Assembly (NCBI RefSeq): GCF_026391055.1
Contig: NZ_JAPLET010000022.1
Location: 372,001-436,000 of the forward strand
Direction of reading: 5' to 3'
Length of the DNA: 64,000 nucleotides
Origin: Spirosoma sp.
Lineage (GTDB): Bacteria > Bacteroidota > Bacteroidia > Cytophagales > Spirosomataceae
This document shows positions 1 through 8,765 of the stretch, one piece after another; the first letter of the stretch is position 1; each line of letters opens with the position of its first letter. The notes below the pieces were generated by a model, which was given only the letters and a program-made list of their open reading frames with translations, was not told the DNA's origin and did no database searches. The translations under genes and the position numbers were made by a program.

Positions 1-1
1 G

Positions 2-592
2 GCACGGGCGGCTACGACCGGAACAGCCATTACGTTCGTAAGCGATCAGGACCAGAACCGGATCGTTAGTATTGAAAAGCTCATCGAGCGCGAAGTAGAC
101 AAACAAGCCATTACCGAAGAACTGGGCATGGGCAAGTCGCCGGTGTTCGATCCGAAACGGTTCAGTGGCCGCCGGGGCGATAGCTCGCGGGGTGGAAACG
201 CTCGCGGTGCCAATGCCGCCGGGAAAGGTGGACGACGGCGCGACGGGCGTCGGGATAGTAGCAGCGACCGTAGTGGTAACGACCGTAGTGGTAGCGACCG
301 TAGTGGTAGCGACCGTAGTGGTAGCGACCGTAGTCAGGGCGAGCGCCGGAACGACGCCAGAAACGGGCAGCCACGGACAACCGATGCGGCTGTAGCCACT
401 GAACCAAAAGCTGTTGCGGCTACCGAAGCCGTACTGCCCGTTGGTGGCGCTGCTCCTGCTGGCGAACCGTCGGACAAACCTAAGCGTCGTAAAAAGCGTC
501 GGCGAGGACCCAAAGCTGAAGGAAAGGAAACGGGACAGGCAGAAACGCCGTCGCGGAAATCAGCAGAATCAACGCCCGTATCTGACAATTAA
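2..592 (+). CDS. DEAD-box RNA helicase, C-terminal part (cut by window edge)
   Basis: This is the 3' end of a gene that begins before the window. The first ~40 codons read like the end of helicase domain 2 of RhlE-type DEAD-box proteins: a 'TAITFVS' strand followed by an IxxIExL helix. The remaining ~150 residues form a low-complexity basic tail. It contains RGG/RGN runs, five tandem SDRSG-type pentapeptides and a terminal KRRKKRRRGPK cluster. Such tails in DEAD-box helicases bind RNA non-specifically and help in ribosome assembly or cold-shock RNA remodelling. The helicase core motifs (Walker A, DEAD, SAT) are outside the window, so the RhlE assignment rests only on the last core strand and the tail style. 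The protein should be cytoplasmic. Stop codon TAA at 590-592. Confidence 0.75.
   Translation, partial: ARAATTGTAITFVSDQDQNRIVSIEKLIEREVDKQAITEELGMGKSPVFDPKRFSGRRGDSSRGGNARGANAAGKGGRRRDGRRDSSSDRSGNDRSGSDRSGSDRSGSDRSQGERRNDARNGQPRTTDAAVATEPKAVAATEAVLPVGGAAPAGEPSDKPKRRKKRRRGPKAEGKETGQAETPSRKSAESTPVSDN
263..337 (+). repeat. Five tandem 15-bp units encoding SDRSG
   Basis: Five in-frame 15-bp units run from 263 to 337. They encode SDRSG, NDRSG, SDRSG, SDRSG and SDRSQ. The near identity of units 3 and 4 at the DNA level suggests recent expansion by slippage. The array lies in the disordered basic tail of the helicase, where repeat number can change without breaking the fold. Confidence 0.85.
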
Positions 593-728
593 TTGCTATT
601 TATCAGCTAGTTAGTTATAGGGTGTTTGTCTGCTATTTGCTGTCCCGGACATAATCACTGCCTATGCCCAATACCTTACAGAGGTGTGGGATCACATAGA
701 TTACTTAGCCGACACAACTGGTTAGTGT

Positions 729-782
729 CTTTTCTTTAATCTTGATGAAGTCTTAAAAAACTTCGCCAAGATTAAAGAAAAG
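729..782 (-). terminator. Hairpin overlapping the 3' end of the surface-antigen gene
   Basis: A 16-bp perfect inverted repeat (729-744 with 767-782) has a short inner GAAG/CTTC extension. The right arm lies inside the last codons of the minus-strand gene ending at 753, so the stop codon sits within the hairpin loop. It probably ends transcription of that gene. Confidence 0.6.
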
Positions 783-1994
783 GCCGCTTGATCCGTCAAA
801 ACCGAACCCGTAATCGACGGAGAGATTAGTCCTCGATATCTTGTTCATCTTAATCCGAAGGCCTCCACCAACGGCTGGAACTACCTTCTCAAATTGGCTG
901 CTGGCCAGTTCCGATACGGTTTGGGCATTGGCGAAAACGACTCCCCCCAATAGCCGATTGGCGGTCAGATGAAAACGATATTCGGTTTCGGCGTATAAGA
1001 GGTTCTTGCCCCGGAACCGCCCCTGAATGAATCCCCTGCCTACATTGCCCGTGTTATCCCAACCCGTACTAGGCATGTCCAGAAACGGCGGGTTTCCGCT
1101 TAGTGTGAAGGCGTTATACGACCAGAAGGCCAATATATTGTCAGACTTTCCGGGCAAATGGACGTATTTTCGAACTTCCAGAAGGGCCGACTGGTAGCCC
1201 TGGTCGCTACCCAGCCATTGCATGTTGGCTCGAAACATGGCATTGACAAGCAGTCCGCCACTGGGATTAATGGCATTTTGACGATTGTCGTATAATACAT
1301 GTACCGTAGGGCCTGAAGAAACAGACCGCCCCTCGATTCCTTCCGAATACCGCGAAATGCGCGTTACTTCCCGCCGACTGTTATAACTATATATATTCCA
1401 GTGAAGGTCGAGATTGTAGCCTAAACCAGCATATAAGCTGGGGGCTAGCCTGCGTAGTAGATTCTGGTGAAATCTAAAGTAAGTGTAATCCATGTTAATG
1501 ACACGGTCTGTGGTTGTATACATGCCCAAACCATAGGTTGCCTGTGGGTAGTGCATCAATCGCCAGTCGTTAGTCCACAGAAATTGATTGTTTCGCATCC
1601 AGACGGAGGATAGGGCCGTCAATATAATCTGCTTGTTTTGCGTATACGAAAGCTGGCCCGTTATGGACGACATGTTGGCGTTTGCCATTCGAAAGGGAGT
1701 GTTGATTAGTACAGCTGCCAAGGCTCGGGTCTGTAGTGTGTAACCAACCTGCGGAATGACCAGTACAAAACGTTTACCTTCCTCAAGAGTGGCTGAATCG
1801 TGCGTACGAATGTGCAGTTGTGGATACAATCGTTTAACAAGGTCAGCAATGTCCTGCTGTTGAACGGGCTTAGGCTTAGGCACGTCGTTAAGGGAAGTTG
1901 TATCCGTTAGCGGTAGTTGAATGGCCCGGCAATGTACAAGGGCTGACAGCCAAATAAGTAGAATACCCACCAACAAACTGGAAACAGGTTTCAT
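753..1994 (-). CDS. Omp85/surface-antigen-type outer-membrane beta-barrel protein
   Basis: The 413-residue protein has an N-terminal signal peptide (basic MK, then a hydrophobic stretch to about residue 23) and no lipobox. The body is rich in alternating aromatic strands typical of outer-membrane barrels. The last third carries the features of the bacterial surface antigen (BamA/TamA-like) barrel: a GRGFIQGRFRG segment, then 'YAETEYRFHL', then a GGVVFAN strand and a C-terminal strand ending in Phe. No POTRA repeats are evident, so this is a barrel-only member rather than BamA itself. Such proteins occur widely in Bacteroidota with unknown cargo. It is transcribed alone, and a hairpin overlaps its stop. 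Confidence 0.72.
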   Translation of the reverse strand: MKPVSSLLVGILLIWLSALVHCRAIQLPLTDTTSLNDVPKPKPVQQQDIADLVKRLYPQLHIRTHDSATLEEGKRFVLVIPQVGYTLQTRALAAVLINTPFRMANANMSSITGQLSYTQNKQIILTALSSVWMRNNQFLWTNDWRLMHYPQATYGLGMYTTTDRVINMDYTYFRFHQNLLRRLAPSLYAGLGYNLDLHWNIYSYNSRREVTRISRYSEGIEGRSVSSGPTVHVLYDNRQNAINPSGGLLVNAMFRANMQWLGSDQGYQSALLEVRKYVHLPGKSDNILAFWSYNAFTLSGNPPFLDMPSTGWDNTGNVGRGFIQGRFRGKNLLYAETEYRFHLTANRLLGGVVFANAQTVSELASSQFEKVVPAVGGGLRIKMNKISRTNLSVDYGFGFDGSSGLFFNLGEVF

Positions 1995-2196
1995 GAGTGA
2001 CTTTTTAGAAGGGGAGTAAGTTGAGGTCTGCCGATGTATAAAATGGTGAATTAAAAAAAGTGCGCATCTGTAATCAGGTTAATTTATAAGGCCTTCGTCG
2101 GCATTCATTACACAGATGTACAGGCTAAGATAATGATTATCTGTACAAAAAATGAGTTTAGCCGAAAGCTGCTAGGAGTACTCCTGAAGTTTAGCG

Positions 2197-2260
2197 AGGT
2201 ATACAAAAAGTCTGCCCGGCATACCTATTTAGGTATGCCGGGCAGACTTTTTGTATACCT
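2197..2260 (-). terminator. Perfect 30-bp hairpin downstream of susD
   Basis: Arms 2197-2226 and 2231-2260 are perfectly complementary over 30 bp with a 4-nt loop. It lies 62 bp after the SusD stop codon and before the next minus-strand gene, so it most likely terminates the susC-susD transcript. It has no separate long U-tract, although T-runs lie inside the stem. Confidence 0.7.
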
Positions 2261-2322
2261 GCCTCCACATGAAGCTATGTTCTCAAACCGTTATAATTCG
2301 GGGTGAAGCAGCCGATTCAGGG

Positions 2323-4005
2323 CTAATAATTTGGGTTTTGGGTTGCCACGCTGGAGGTCGTTGGATTTAATACGGCTTCATCGGCGGGTACGTCCCAGTA
2401 ATCCATGAAGTTGTAGTTGATCGTTACATTCTTATTGACTACCCCCGCAGTGGTCACCAGCGTATTGCCGTAGCTCCCCCCGCCAGCGGAGATGTCGTAC
2501 GTCCAGCCCCAGCGCCGGTTATCGTAGAAACCCAATCCCCGCCCAAACAAAGCGACTCGTCGTTCTTTGGTCAGTTCGGTGAGCGCACCGGGCAGCGTTA
2601 AGCCGGTTCCTTTTACGGTGGCTACCCCTGCTCCCTGATACGTTCTGACCGCATCAATATATCCAAGGCCGGTTTCGATGTTGCCGAGCCGGATGTTGGC
2701 TTCGGCCAGCATGAGTTGGTTCTCTTCATAACTACCCGCAATGTAAAGCTCATAAGCCCCAACATCTTTGGTACCGTATACATACACGCCGGGCATGCCG
2801 TTGCCATTGGCGGTTAAACTATACCGGGTTGTGAAGGTATAGTTGTTTTTGTAAGTCGTGTTGGTGTTGAAGTTGTTGGTAAGTCGTTTATCGCCCGCAT
2901 TGAAGGATTGAATGAAGCGCTCGCTGATCTTGAAGGTAGTCGACGTATTTACCCCCGTGGTAAGCGCGGCCGTTGTTCCGCCAGAAGCCGAAAAGAAAAA
3001 GTTGGAGGGGGTACTGCGGCCAGTAAACACGATGTCGCCCCGCTGAATTCCCGCAGTAACCAGCGTCAGAACGCTGTTCCAGTCGGCTGGGGTCATGGCA
3101 GTTGTCGATGATTTGGTAATGGTGGCCGCCGGATTGCCGTTCACAAATGGCGCCAGTTTGTTGACCAGAATGTTTCGGGCCAGCATCGTATTGATATTGC
3201 GTTTCCACATGTCAATGGTAGGAATGCCCCCGTTGCCCACCTGCGTGAACGCCGGTATCAACTGCGAAATAACCTCCAGATAATCGCTGTTGCTGGTAAT
3301 CGCGGTCAGCGTAGTAGCGGCCAGGTTGTAATAGGTATTGGATTGGTTGATGATGGCATCGTGCAGTACATAGTCACCATTGGTCACGCTCGCCTTGTCT
3401 TCAATCAGGCCCGCGTAATACATCGACCCGATAGAGGCATACGCATAGCCTTTCCACCAGTAGGCCCAAGCTTTTATCGTGTTGGAGCGGCTGGCGGCAT
3501 CGCCCGCAAAAGGAATGGTGCCTACCAGATCCAGCGTTTGGTTGCAGGCATTGTTGAGCGCGTACATATTCAACCATTGGTAATACAGCGGGTTATTTCC
3601 TGCACCCGTGGCTGCACGACTGTTGTAAGACCGGATAATGCTCACCTGCGGAGATGGGTTGCTTACCTTGGTGCCGTCATCCAGAATAATATAATCGGGT
3701 ACACCAATGGTGGTAATCTGGTTGTTAGAGGCATCGGCTCCCAGGTTATCCGCCATCAGTTCGCTATAACCCCAGGGTAGCGAGAAATAGCTGTTCCCCA
3801 GCCAGTCGTCCCCGTTGTAAAAACCATTGACATACACACCACCCTGGGCAAACGAGATGATACCCGCTTCAGTATTGACGTTGGCCACTGTTGTGGGCGC
3901 GTTCGGGTTCCCGACGTCCAGTTGCTCTTTACAGGATACCCCACTCAGGAGCGCTACCGTTAAACAGGCCGTGGTAAGAAATTTATTTTTATGGAAGAGT
4001 TTCAT
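2323..4005 (-). CDS. SusD/RagB-family nutrient-binding lipoprotein
   Basis: This is a SusD-like surface lipoprotein of about 560 residues that forms the lid of a SusC transporter and binds oligomeric substrate. The start chosen (ATG at 4005) gives a clean lipoprotein signal (MKLFHKNK, hydrophobic run, then GVSC with the lipidated Cys). An in-frame ATG at 4059 would add 18 residues before the signal and is less likely. The N-terminal 'CKEQLDVGNPNAPT' and the C-terminal 'LTKERRVALFGRGLGFYDNRRWG' block are typical of the family, as is the late 'DVPADEAVLNP'. It lies directly downstream of the SusC gene, consistent with one operon. No glycoside hydrolase or sensor is attached, so the substrate cannot be inferred. 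Confidence 0.9.
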   Translation of the reverse strand: MKLFHKNKFLTTACLTVALLSGVSCKEQLDVGNPNAPTTVANVNTEAGIISFAQGGVYVNGFYNGDDWLGNSYFSLPWGYSELMADNLGADASNNQITTIGVPDYIILDDGTKVSNPSPQVSIIRSYNSRAATGAGNNPLYYQWLNMYALNNACNQTLDLVGTIPFAGDAASRSNTIKAWAYWWKGYAYASIGSMYYAGLIEDKASVTNGDYVLHDAIINQSNTYYNLAATTLTAITSNSDYLEVISQLIPAFTQVGNGGIPTIDMWKRNINTMLARNILVNKLAPFVNGNPAATITKSSTTAMTPADWNSVLTLVTAGIQRGDIVFTGRSTPSNFFFSASGGTTAALTTGVNTSTTFKISERFIQSFNAGDKRLTNNFNTNTTYKNNYTFTTRYSLTANGNGMPGVYVYGTKDVGAYELYIAGSYEENQLMLAEANIRLGNIETGLGYIDAVRTYQGAGVATVKGTGLTLPGALTELTKERRVALFGRGLGFYDNRRWGWTYDISAGGGSYGNTLVTTAGVVNKNVTINYNFMDYWDVPADEAVLNPTTSSVATQNPNY

Positions 4006-4099
4006 CTTAAGCAAAATTGAGTTGTAAGTAATAAGTGACTTAGCCATAGTCGTTTGCATCGAAATGCGAATCGTACACTACACCGTATGACGTCAGTAA

Positions 4100-7000
4100 T
4101 TAAAAGCCGATATTCAGACCCACCTGGTACGATTTAATGTTAGGCAGGGTACTGTGGTCGACACCACGATCGAATGAAGAGTTCGACGTACCCGAGCTAA
4201 TTTCGGGGTCATAGCCCGTGTATTTCGTGAACGTTAGCAGGTTACGCCCCGTAAACACAATCTGTGCTCTGTTGAAGTAGGGCAACTGAACCACTTTCGC
4301 CAGATCGAAGGCCAGTGAAATGTTGCGTAGGCGGACAAACGAGGCATCTTCTACAAAAAAATCTTTCGTTGCGTTGTTACCCGCCCCCCGAGTGCTTCCC
4401 CATAAGCCATAATACGCACCGGCATAGTAGGCCGTAAACGCCCCCGTTTTGCCGTCTATGGTTATCGGATTGCTAAAATCACCATGAATACCATCTCTGT
4501 ACATCCACTCTTTCGTCTGGTTGTATAGGTGACTGCCATACACCCAGTCGAACTGGACGTTCAGAGTCAGGTAGTTTTTGAAACTCAAGCCGTTGATGAA
4601 CGACGCGTTGAATTTCGGGTTCGGATTCATCAGTGGATACGTTTCGTTGGTGAACTGCGGCTGATAGGTTGTCTTATCAACAACGTAGTTACCAACCATG
4701 GTGTAATTGGCTCGATTGGCATCGGTTATATACTTAACCCCCTCCTGGTTGGTGAAGTCCATACTGGTCAGGGTCTTGTAACCGTATACCTGACCGATTG
4801 GCTGCCCGGCCGTCAACACCAGCGCCGTACTGCCGGCGTTTGAGGTCAGGATGATATCGGCACCACCCGAAATGGCATCAATTTTAGAAATCTGATGGCC
4901 AAAGTTGGTTGTGAAATCCCACTTCAACCCCTTCGAATTATAAACGGGCAGGGTTAATGAAAACTGGACTCCATTTGATGACATGTCGATGGCGTTCGTC
5001 AACTGTCCCGTTGAGCCCAGCGATGGCGGTACACTAACTGTATAGATCACGTTTTCGCTGGAGCGTTTCCAGTAAGTAAACGACCCCGAAAGCGAGTTCA
5101 GCCACGACCGACCGGCATTCCCACCAAGGGTGAAATCGGTCCCCACTTCAAACTCCTTCGATACTTCTACCTTTAAATTCGGATTCTGGGTGGTTGTTGG
5201 AACGGTATATATCAGACCCGTGCCCAGGTTGCGCTGGCTCAGGACGGGGTAGCGGTCAAACGCTCCCGGCTGAATACCCGCTTCGCCGTAGGCTGCCCGT
5301 AGCTTGAAATAAGGTAGCGTATTGGACAAGCCGCTGTTCTTGAAAAACGTTAACGGGGCTACGTGCGCATCAAAGTGCGGGAATGTGAACGGCGTAGACC
5401 CGCCCCCGAATGCCGATGACCAGTCGCTCCGAAAACCGGCCGTAATGCCACCATAGTCGCCAAAATCTACTTTCTGATTCACCAGATAACCATAGGTGAT
5501 AAAGGGCGTAACAATATCGAACGCCACCGCCTGTGAGGACGTTGCCGCAACGTTGTAAGGTGGGGCCGTACTCAGGCTTAAGCCATAGGTGTCGTACCGG
5601 TTTGACTTGTTCTTACGGTAATCGAACGAAATCTGGGTGCTGGTTTGAATAGGCAGCTTGGAGTGAAAATCGTCCTGAAAATCCGTTCGGATAAAGGCTG
5701 TACCCAGAAAGTTTTGAAAGGTATTGTTGTACTGAAAATTGTCAATTTCGCCCTTGTTGTCCGGAGCGTAGTTGCTCGACCACGACTGATAATACTCCGA
5801 ACTGGTATTTTGAGATTGGTTAAAGTACGTCCAGCGGGCGGTCTCGTTTCGGTAGTTGATGCCGTATTTGGCGTCGAGTTCAAGGTATTTATTGACCTTA
5901 TAATTGGCATTGAAATTCTGAAGAACGTCAATCTTGTTATTGATGGCGTCCGTATACGTTGCCTGATAATAGGGATTACCGGCATTAATGCTCAGAAAGT
6001 CAGCTGTTGGGTACACCGGATAGGTACCGTCGGCCAGTTTGCGGGTCAGGTCGAAGAAGGGGGATGTATTCAGGAACGAGTAGACCGAACCCACCAGCCC
6101 ATTGCCGCCGTTCAGAGGGCCATAGCTGGCCCCCAGTCCTGGTTTAAGGGTATTTTTGGTATAAACCAACTGAGTCGTTGACCGAATAGTAAACCCTCTG
6201 AAGAGTTCGGTGCCGATGTTGGCCGACAGGTTACTACGGTCAATATAGCCGTTTTCCTTCGTCAAGATCGGCGAGGTCGTATGATTGTTTGCGGCTGCAA
6301 TGTTAAAATCACTTTTTTCCGACGCTCCCGACATATTGATCGTATTGTTAGTCGTGCTGCCGGTTTGAAACACCTGCTTAAAGTGATCGTAATAATTCAG
6401 GTTGGCATTGTATGGCTTGTCAGCTACGTTCCGGATATCCTGAATGGCGTAGCGGGTTGCCCCACCATACTGATAGGAAATGCCCTCGATCGCGCCGTAT
6501 TGCGTGTAATCAAGTATATTCCCCTGTGTATCGACAATATTATTATTGGCATCGGTCAAATAGGGATGCAGTTGGGCTTTGTGTACGTTGCCTGTGTTCA
6601 GAAATTCATTTGCCGAATAACTGGTTGAGAAATTGATCGCCGTACGCCCTTTTTTACCTTTCTTGGTAAAGACCTGAATAACACCGTTGGCCCCCTGGGC
6701 GCCGTAAATGGAGGCTGAGGCCGCGCCTTGGACTACCTCTACCCGGTCAACATTGCTAAGATCAAGCGAGTTAATGTCGGTAGAGGCTATCTGAACGCCA
6801 TCGACCATGATGAGGGGTTTAGTTCCGCCCTGTACGCTGTTGATACCGCGCAGGAGAATATTGACCGGATCGCCGGGGTTTCCGCTTGTAGAGGATATCT
6901 GGGCACCGGGAATTTTACCGACCAATGCCTGATCGATGGATGCGGTAGGGGTCTGGGGCAGGTCTTTAGCCGATACACTTTCGACCGCAATACCTAGCTT

Positions 7001-7357
7001 GGCTTTACTGGTAGCTACCCCGCTACCCGTAACAACCACTTCGGTCAGTAAGCGGGAGTCGGATACCATACTGACGTTTAGCTCTGACTGATTGCCGACC
7101 AGTATTTCCTGCGTAGCTACACCAACAAAGCTGAAGACAAGCGTAGTGCCCTTGGTAGACTGTACCGAAATGTCGAAAATGCCCCCCGCATCCGTTGACG
7201 TGCCCTTTGTTGTTCCTTTCAGGACTACCGAAACGCCGGGTAGTGGAGAGCCGTCTTCGGCTGATGTTACTTTGCCAATAATTCGCCGATCCTGCGCCCG
7301 GGCAGCCATGCTGAGTGCACATATCAAGAGCAGACCCAGACATATAAAGTTTCTCAT
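4100..7357 (-). CDS. SusC/RagA-family TonB-linked outer-membrane transporter
   Basis: The 1085-residue protein has a signal peptide ending near 'AARAQ'. A carboxypeptidase-regulatory-like beta-sandwich follows (about residues 25-100, 'IIGKVTSAEDGSPLPGVSV'). Next is the SusC signature region and plug domain (about 110-230, including 'LLRGINSVQGG' and 'GAASASIYGAQGANGV'), then a 22-strand barrel ending in 'GLNIGF'. SusC proteins import bulky nutrients across the outer membrane using TonB energy, gated by the SusD partner encoded 94 bp downstream. The fold assignment is sure. The substrate is unknown because no degradative enzyme, anti-sigma factor or hybrid sensor lies beside it. Confidence 0.95.
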   Translation of the reverse strand: MRNFICLGLLLICALSMAARAQDRRIIGKVTSAEDGSPLPGVSVVLKGTTKGTSTDAGGIFDISVQSTKGTTLVFSFVGVATQEILVGNQSELNVSMVSDSRLLTEVVVTGSGVATSKAKLGIAVESVSAKDLPQTPTASIDQALVGKIPGAQISSTSGNPGDPVNILLRGINSVQGGTKPLIMVDGVQIASTDINSLDLSNVDRVEVVQGAASASIYGAQGANGVIQVFTKKGKKGRTAINFSTSYSANEFLNTGNVHKAQLHPYLTDANNNIVDTQGNILDYTQYGAIEGISYQYGGATRYAIQDIRNVADKPYNANLNYYDHFKQVFQTGSTTNNTINMSGASEKSDFNIAAANNHTTSPILTKENGYIDRSNLSANIGTELFRGFTIRSTTQLVYTKNTLKPGLGASYGPLNGGNGLVGSVYSFLNTSPFFDLTRKLADGTYPVYPTADFLSINAGNPYYQATYTDAINNKIDVLQNFNANYKVNKYLELDAKYGINYRNETARWTYFNQSQNTSSEYYQSWSSNYAPDNKGEIDNFQYNNTFQNFLGTAFIRTDFQDDFHSKLPIQTSTQISFDYRKNKSNRYDTYGLSLSTAPPYNVAATSSQAVAFDIVTPFITYGYLVNQKVDFGDYGGITAGFRSDWSSAFGGGSTPFTFPHFDAHVAPLTFFKNSGLSNTLPYFKLRAAYGEAGIQPGAFDRYPVLSQRNLGTGLIYTVPTTTQNPNLKVEVSKEFEVGTDFTLGGNAGRSWLNSLSGSFTYWKRSSENVIYTVSVPPSLGSTGQLTNAIDMSSNGVQFSLTLPVYNSKGLKWDFTTNFGHQISKIDAISGGADIILTSNAGSTALVLTAGQPIGQVYGYKTLTSMDFTNQEGVKYITDANRANYTMVGNYVVDKTTYQPQFTNETYPLMNPNPKFNASFINGLSFKNYLTLNVQFDWVYGSHLYNQTKEWMYRDGIHGDFSNPITIDGKTGAFTAYYAGAYYGLWGSTRGAGNNATKDFFVEDASFVRLRNISLAFDLAKVVQLPYFNRAQIVFTGRNLLTFTKYTGYDPEISSGTSNSSFDRGVDHSTLPNIKSYQVGLNIGF

Positions 7358-7855
7358 AAATGATTAGTGTTAGGTTAAAGAAAGAGTACCTCTTCCGCCT
7401 AAAACTAATCAGCTACTAGCTTATAAAAAATAATCTGTGATTGATGATTATATCAGTCTCTTATTTTGATATTATTAGTAATAGCGGAATAATATTTTGA
7501 ATAAGTAAAATTATATTATCTATTTGGTGTGTGAATTAATTCGTTTTTAATTGCCGGAATTACTATAAATACAGGAGAGTAATTATAGGTGATGTATAGA
7601 ATAGAACTAAGTATTTGTTATTAAGTATTTACCGAATTGCTGACTGATTAATACTTAAAATCGGCTCTGGTTGCCAAATAATTGCCCGTTGGATAATTAT
7701 TTAGGTTCTATTTGAAAAAAGATGCTCATTGGAGGAGAAAACGCTTAAAACGGAGCGTACCCGTTTTGTCTTTTAGCATAGCATGGATAAAGGCGGGTCG
7801 GCCGGTAAAGCCGAAACCACTGCAGACCGCCTTATGCCGAACTGACTAAACCCGT
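7358..7855. other. AT-rich intergenic region upstream of susC
   Basis: This 498-bp gap is much more AT-rich than its surroundings between about 7400 and 7700, and no reading frame stands out. It should hold the susC promoter. A TAGTTTTA sequence on the minus strand near 7400-7408 resembles the Bacteroidota -7 element with one mismatch. A short aaaacgg/ccgtttt hairpin (7747-7767) lies downstream of the minus-strand gene ending at 7856 and may be its terminator. Confidence 0.4.
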
Positions 7856-8602
7856 CTACAACGTGTTGTAATAAGCGAACGTAGCAAAAAGCCCTTCTCT
7901 GGTTTTTAAATCAGGCTTTTTGTCCTTAAGAAATGTATCCATCTGTTCTTTCTTGTCGGCCATAAGTTCAAGGACGGTCTTCTTGCCCGGCGAAAACTTA
8001 ACCGTCTGCCTGCCACGGGCCACGTACCAATCCATCTTTTTGATGAGTTGATCATCTTTGCTGCCTACATTCATGGCTACGTTATAATTTCCTTTCTGAA
8101 TATGAACGGATGGGTGAAGCAGCAGACCTAATTTTCCTGCTACGATCTGTTCAAAAAAGCCGGTAAGCGACTGGCCTTCGGATTGAAATTCCTGCACGTT
8201 GATAAACCGACTGACCGACCCATAGGCGTTGTTCATGTCAACGTAACGAACGGCACTTACCTTGACGGCTTTGATACTGGTTGCATTTGCCCTTACATCG
8301 ACTTCATTGGCCAGTAAATCGAGCCGGACCGGTACACCGGCAAGGGAGTCGGTTGTCAGGGACATGCCTACTTTATTGTAAAATTTTACATTGCCTGCTT
8401 GCCAGGTTGTATCCAGATAAGGGGTACCCAGTAATGTACCTGCGGGACCTTTAATCGAAAAAAGAGTAGCGTTATTATTGATATTCAGATTGGCAAAGTT
8501 GATCCGATCTCGGGTGGTCTGGTTCATGTACTCGGCTTGCTCCTGCGCGAGAAGCGGCAGGGTAGAAGCCAACAGGCTCAGGAGGATAAAAATGGAGCGC
8601 AT
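7856..8602 (-). CDS. Secreted protein of unknown function
   Basis: The 248-residue protein has a clear Sec signal peptide (MRSIFILLSLLASTLPLLAQ), so it is periplasmic or surface exposed. I recognise no domain. The middle holds mixed beta-strand sequence ('GTLLGTPYLDTTWQAGNVKFYN'). The C-terminal ~60 residues are lysine-rich and probably helical ('KKTVLELMADKKEQMDTFLKDKK'). It is a single-gene transcript, divergent from the amidohydrolase genes starting at 8766. The length and style fit small conserved secreted proteins of Cytophagales. It could be a lipid- or metabolite-binding protein, but nothing in the sequence shows this. Confidence 0.6.
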   Translation of the reverse strand: MRSIFILLSLLASTLPLLAQEQAEYMNQTTRDRINFANLNINNNATLFSIKGPAGTLLGTPYLDTTWQAGNVKFYNKVGMSLTTDSLAGVPVRLDLLANEVDVRANATSIKAVKVSAVRYVDMNNAYGSVSRFINVQEFQSEGQSLTGFFEQIVAGKLGLLLHPSVHIQKGNYNVAMNVGSKDDQLIKKMDWYVARGRQTVKFSPGKKTVLELMADKKEQMDTFLKDKKPDLKTREGLFATFAYYNTL

Positions 8603-8720
8603 AATAAATGGATGATCTTTTTGGCTAAAATACAGTTTTTTCGCTTAAAAATACCGCGTATGTGTGGTGTAAGGCAAAATATTATTTGGGCAAAGGGGCA
8701 AACGGCACGATTAGTTTCCG

Positions 8721-8728
8721 TATTTTTG
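8721..8728 (+). promoter_or_regulatory. TATTTTTG -7 promoter element
   Basis: An exact TAnnTTTG match lies 37 bp before the start codon at 8766, giving a 5' leader of roughly 30 nt. No convincing -33 TTTG is seen at normal spacing. It should drive the two amidohydrolase genes. Confidence 0.5.
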
Positions 8729-8765
8729 AGAGTTAACCCCAAACATCAGCTAACCAAACAAGTTC

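Noticed and set aside
263..337. Possible short CRISPR-like array
   Set aside because: The units are directly adjacent with no spacers and keep the reading frame, so it is a coding tandem repeat.
162..407. Minus-strand open frame encoding HYGRY repeats opposite the helicase tail
   Set aside because: It is the antisense shadow of the tandem 15-bp repeats. It has no promoter or start context, and the plus-strand frame is clearly the real one.
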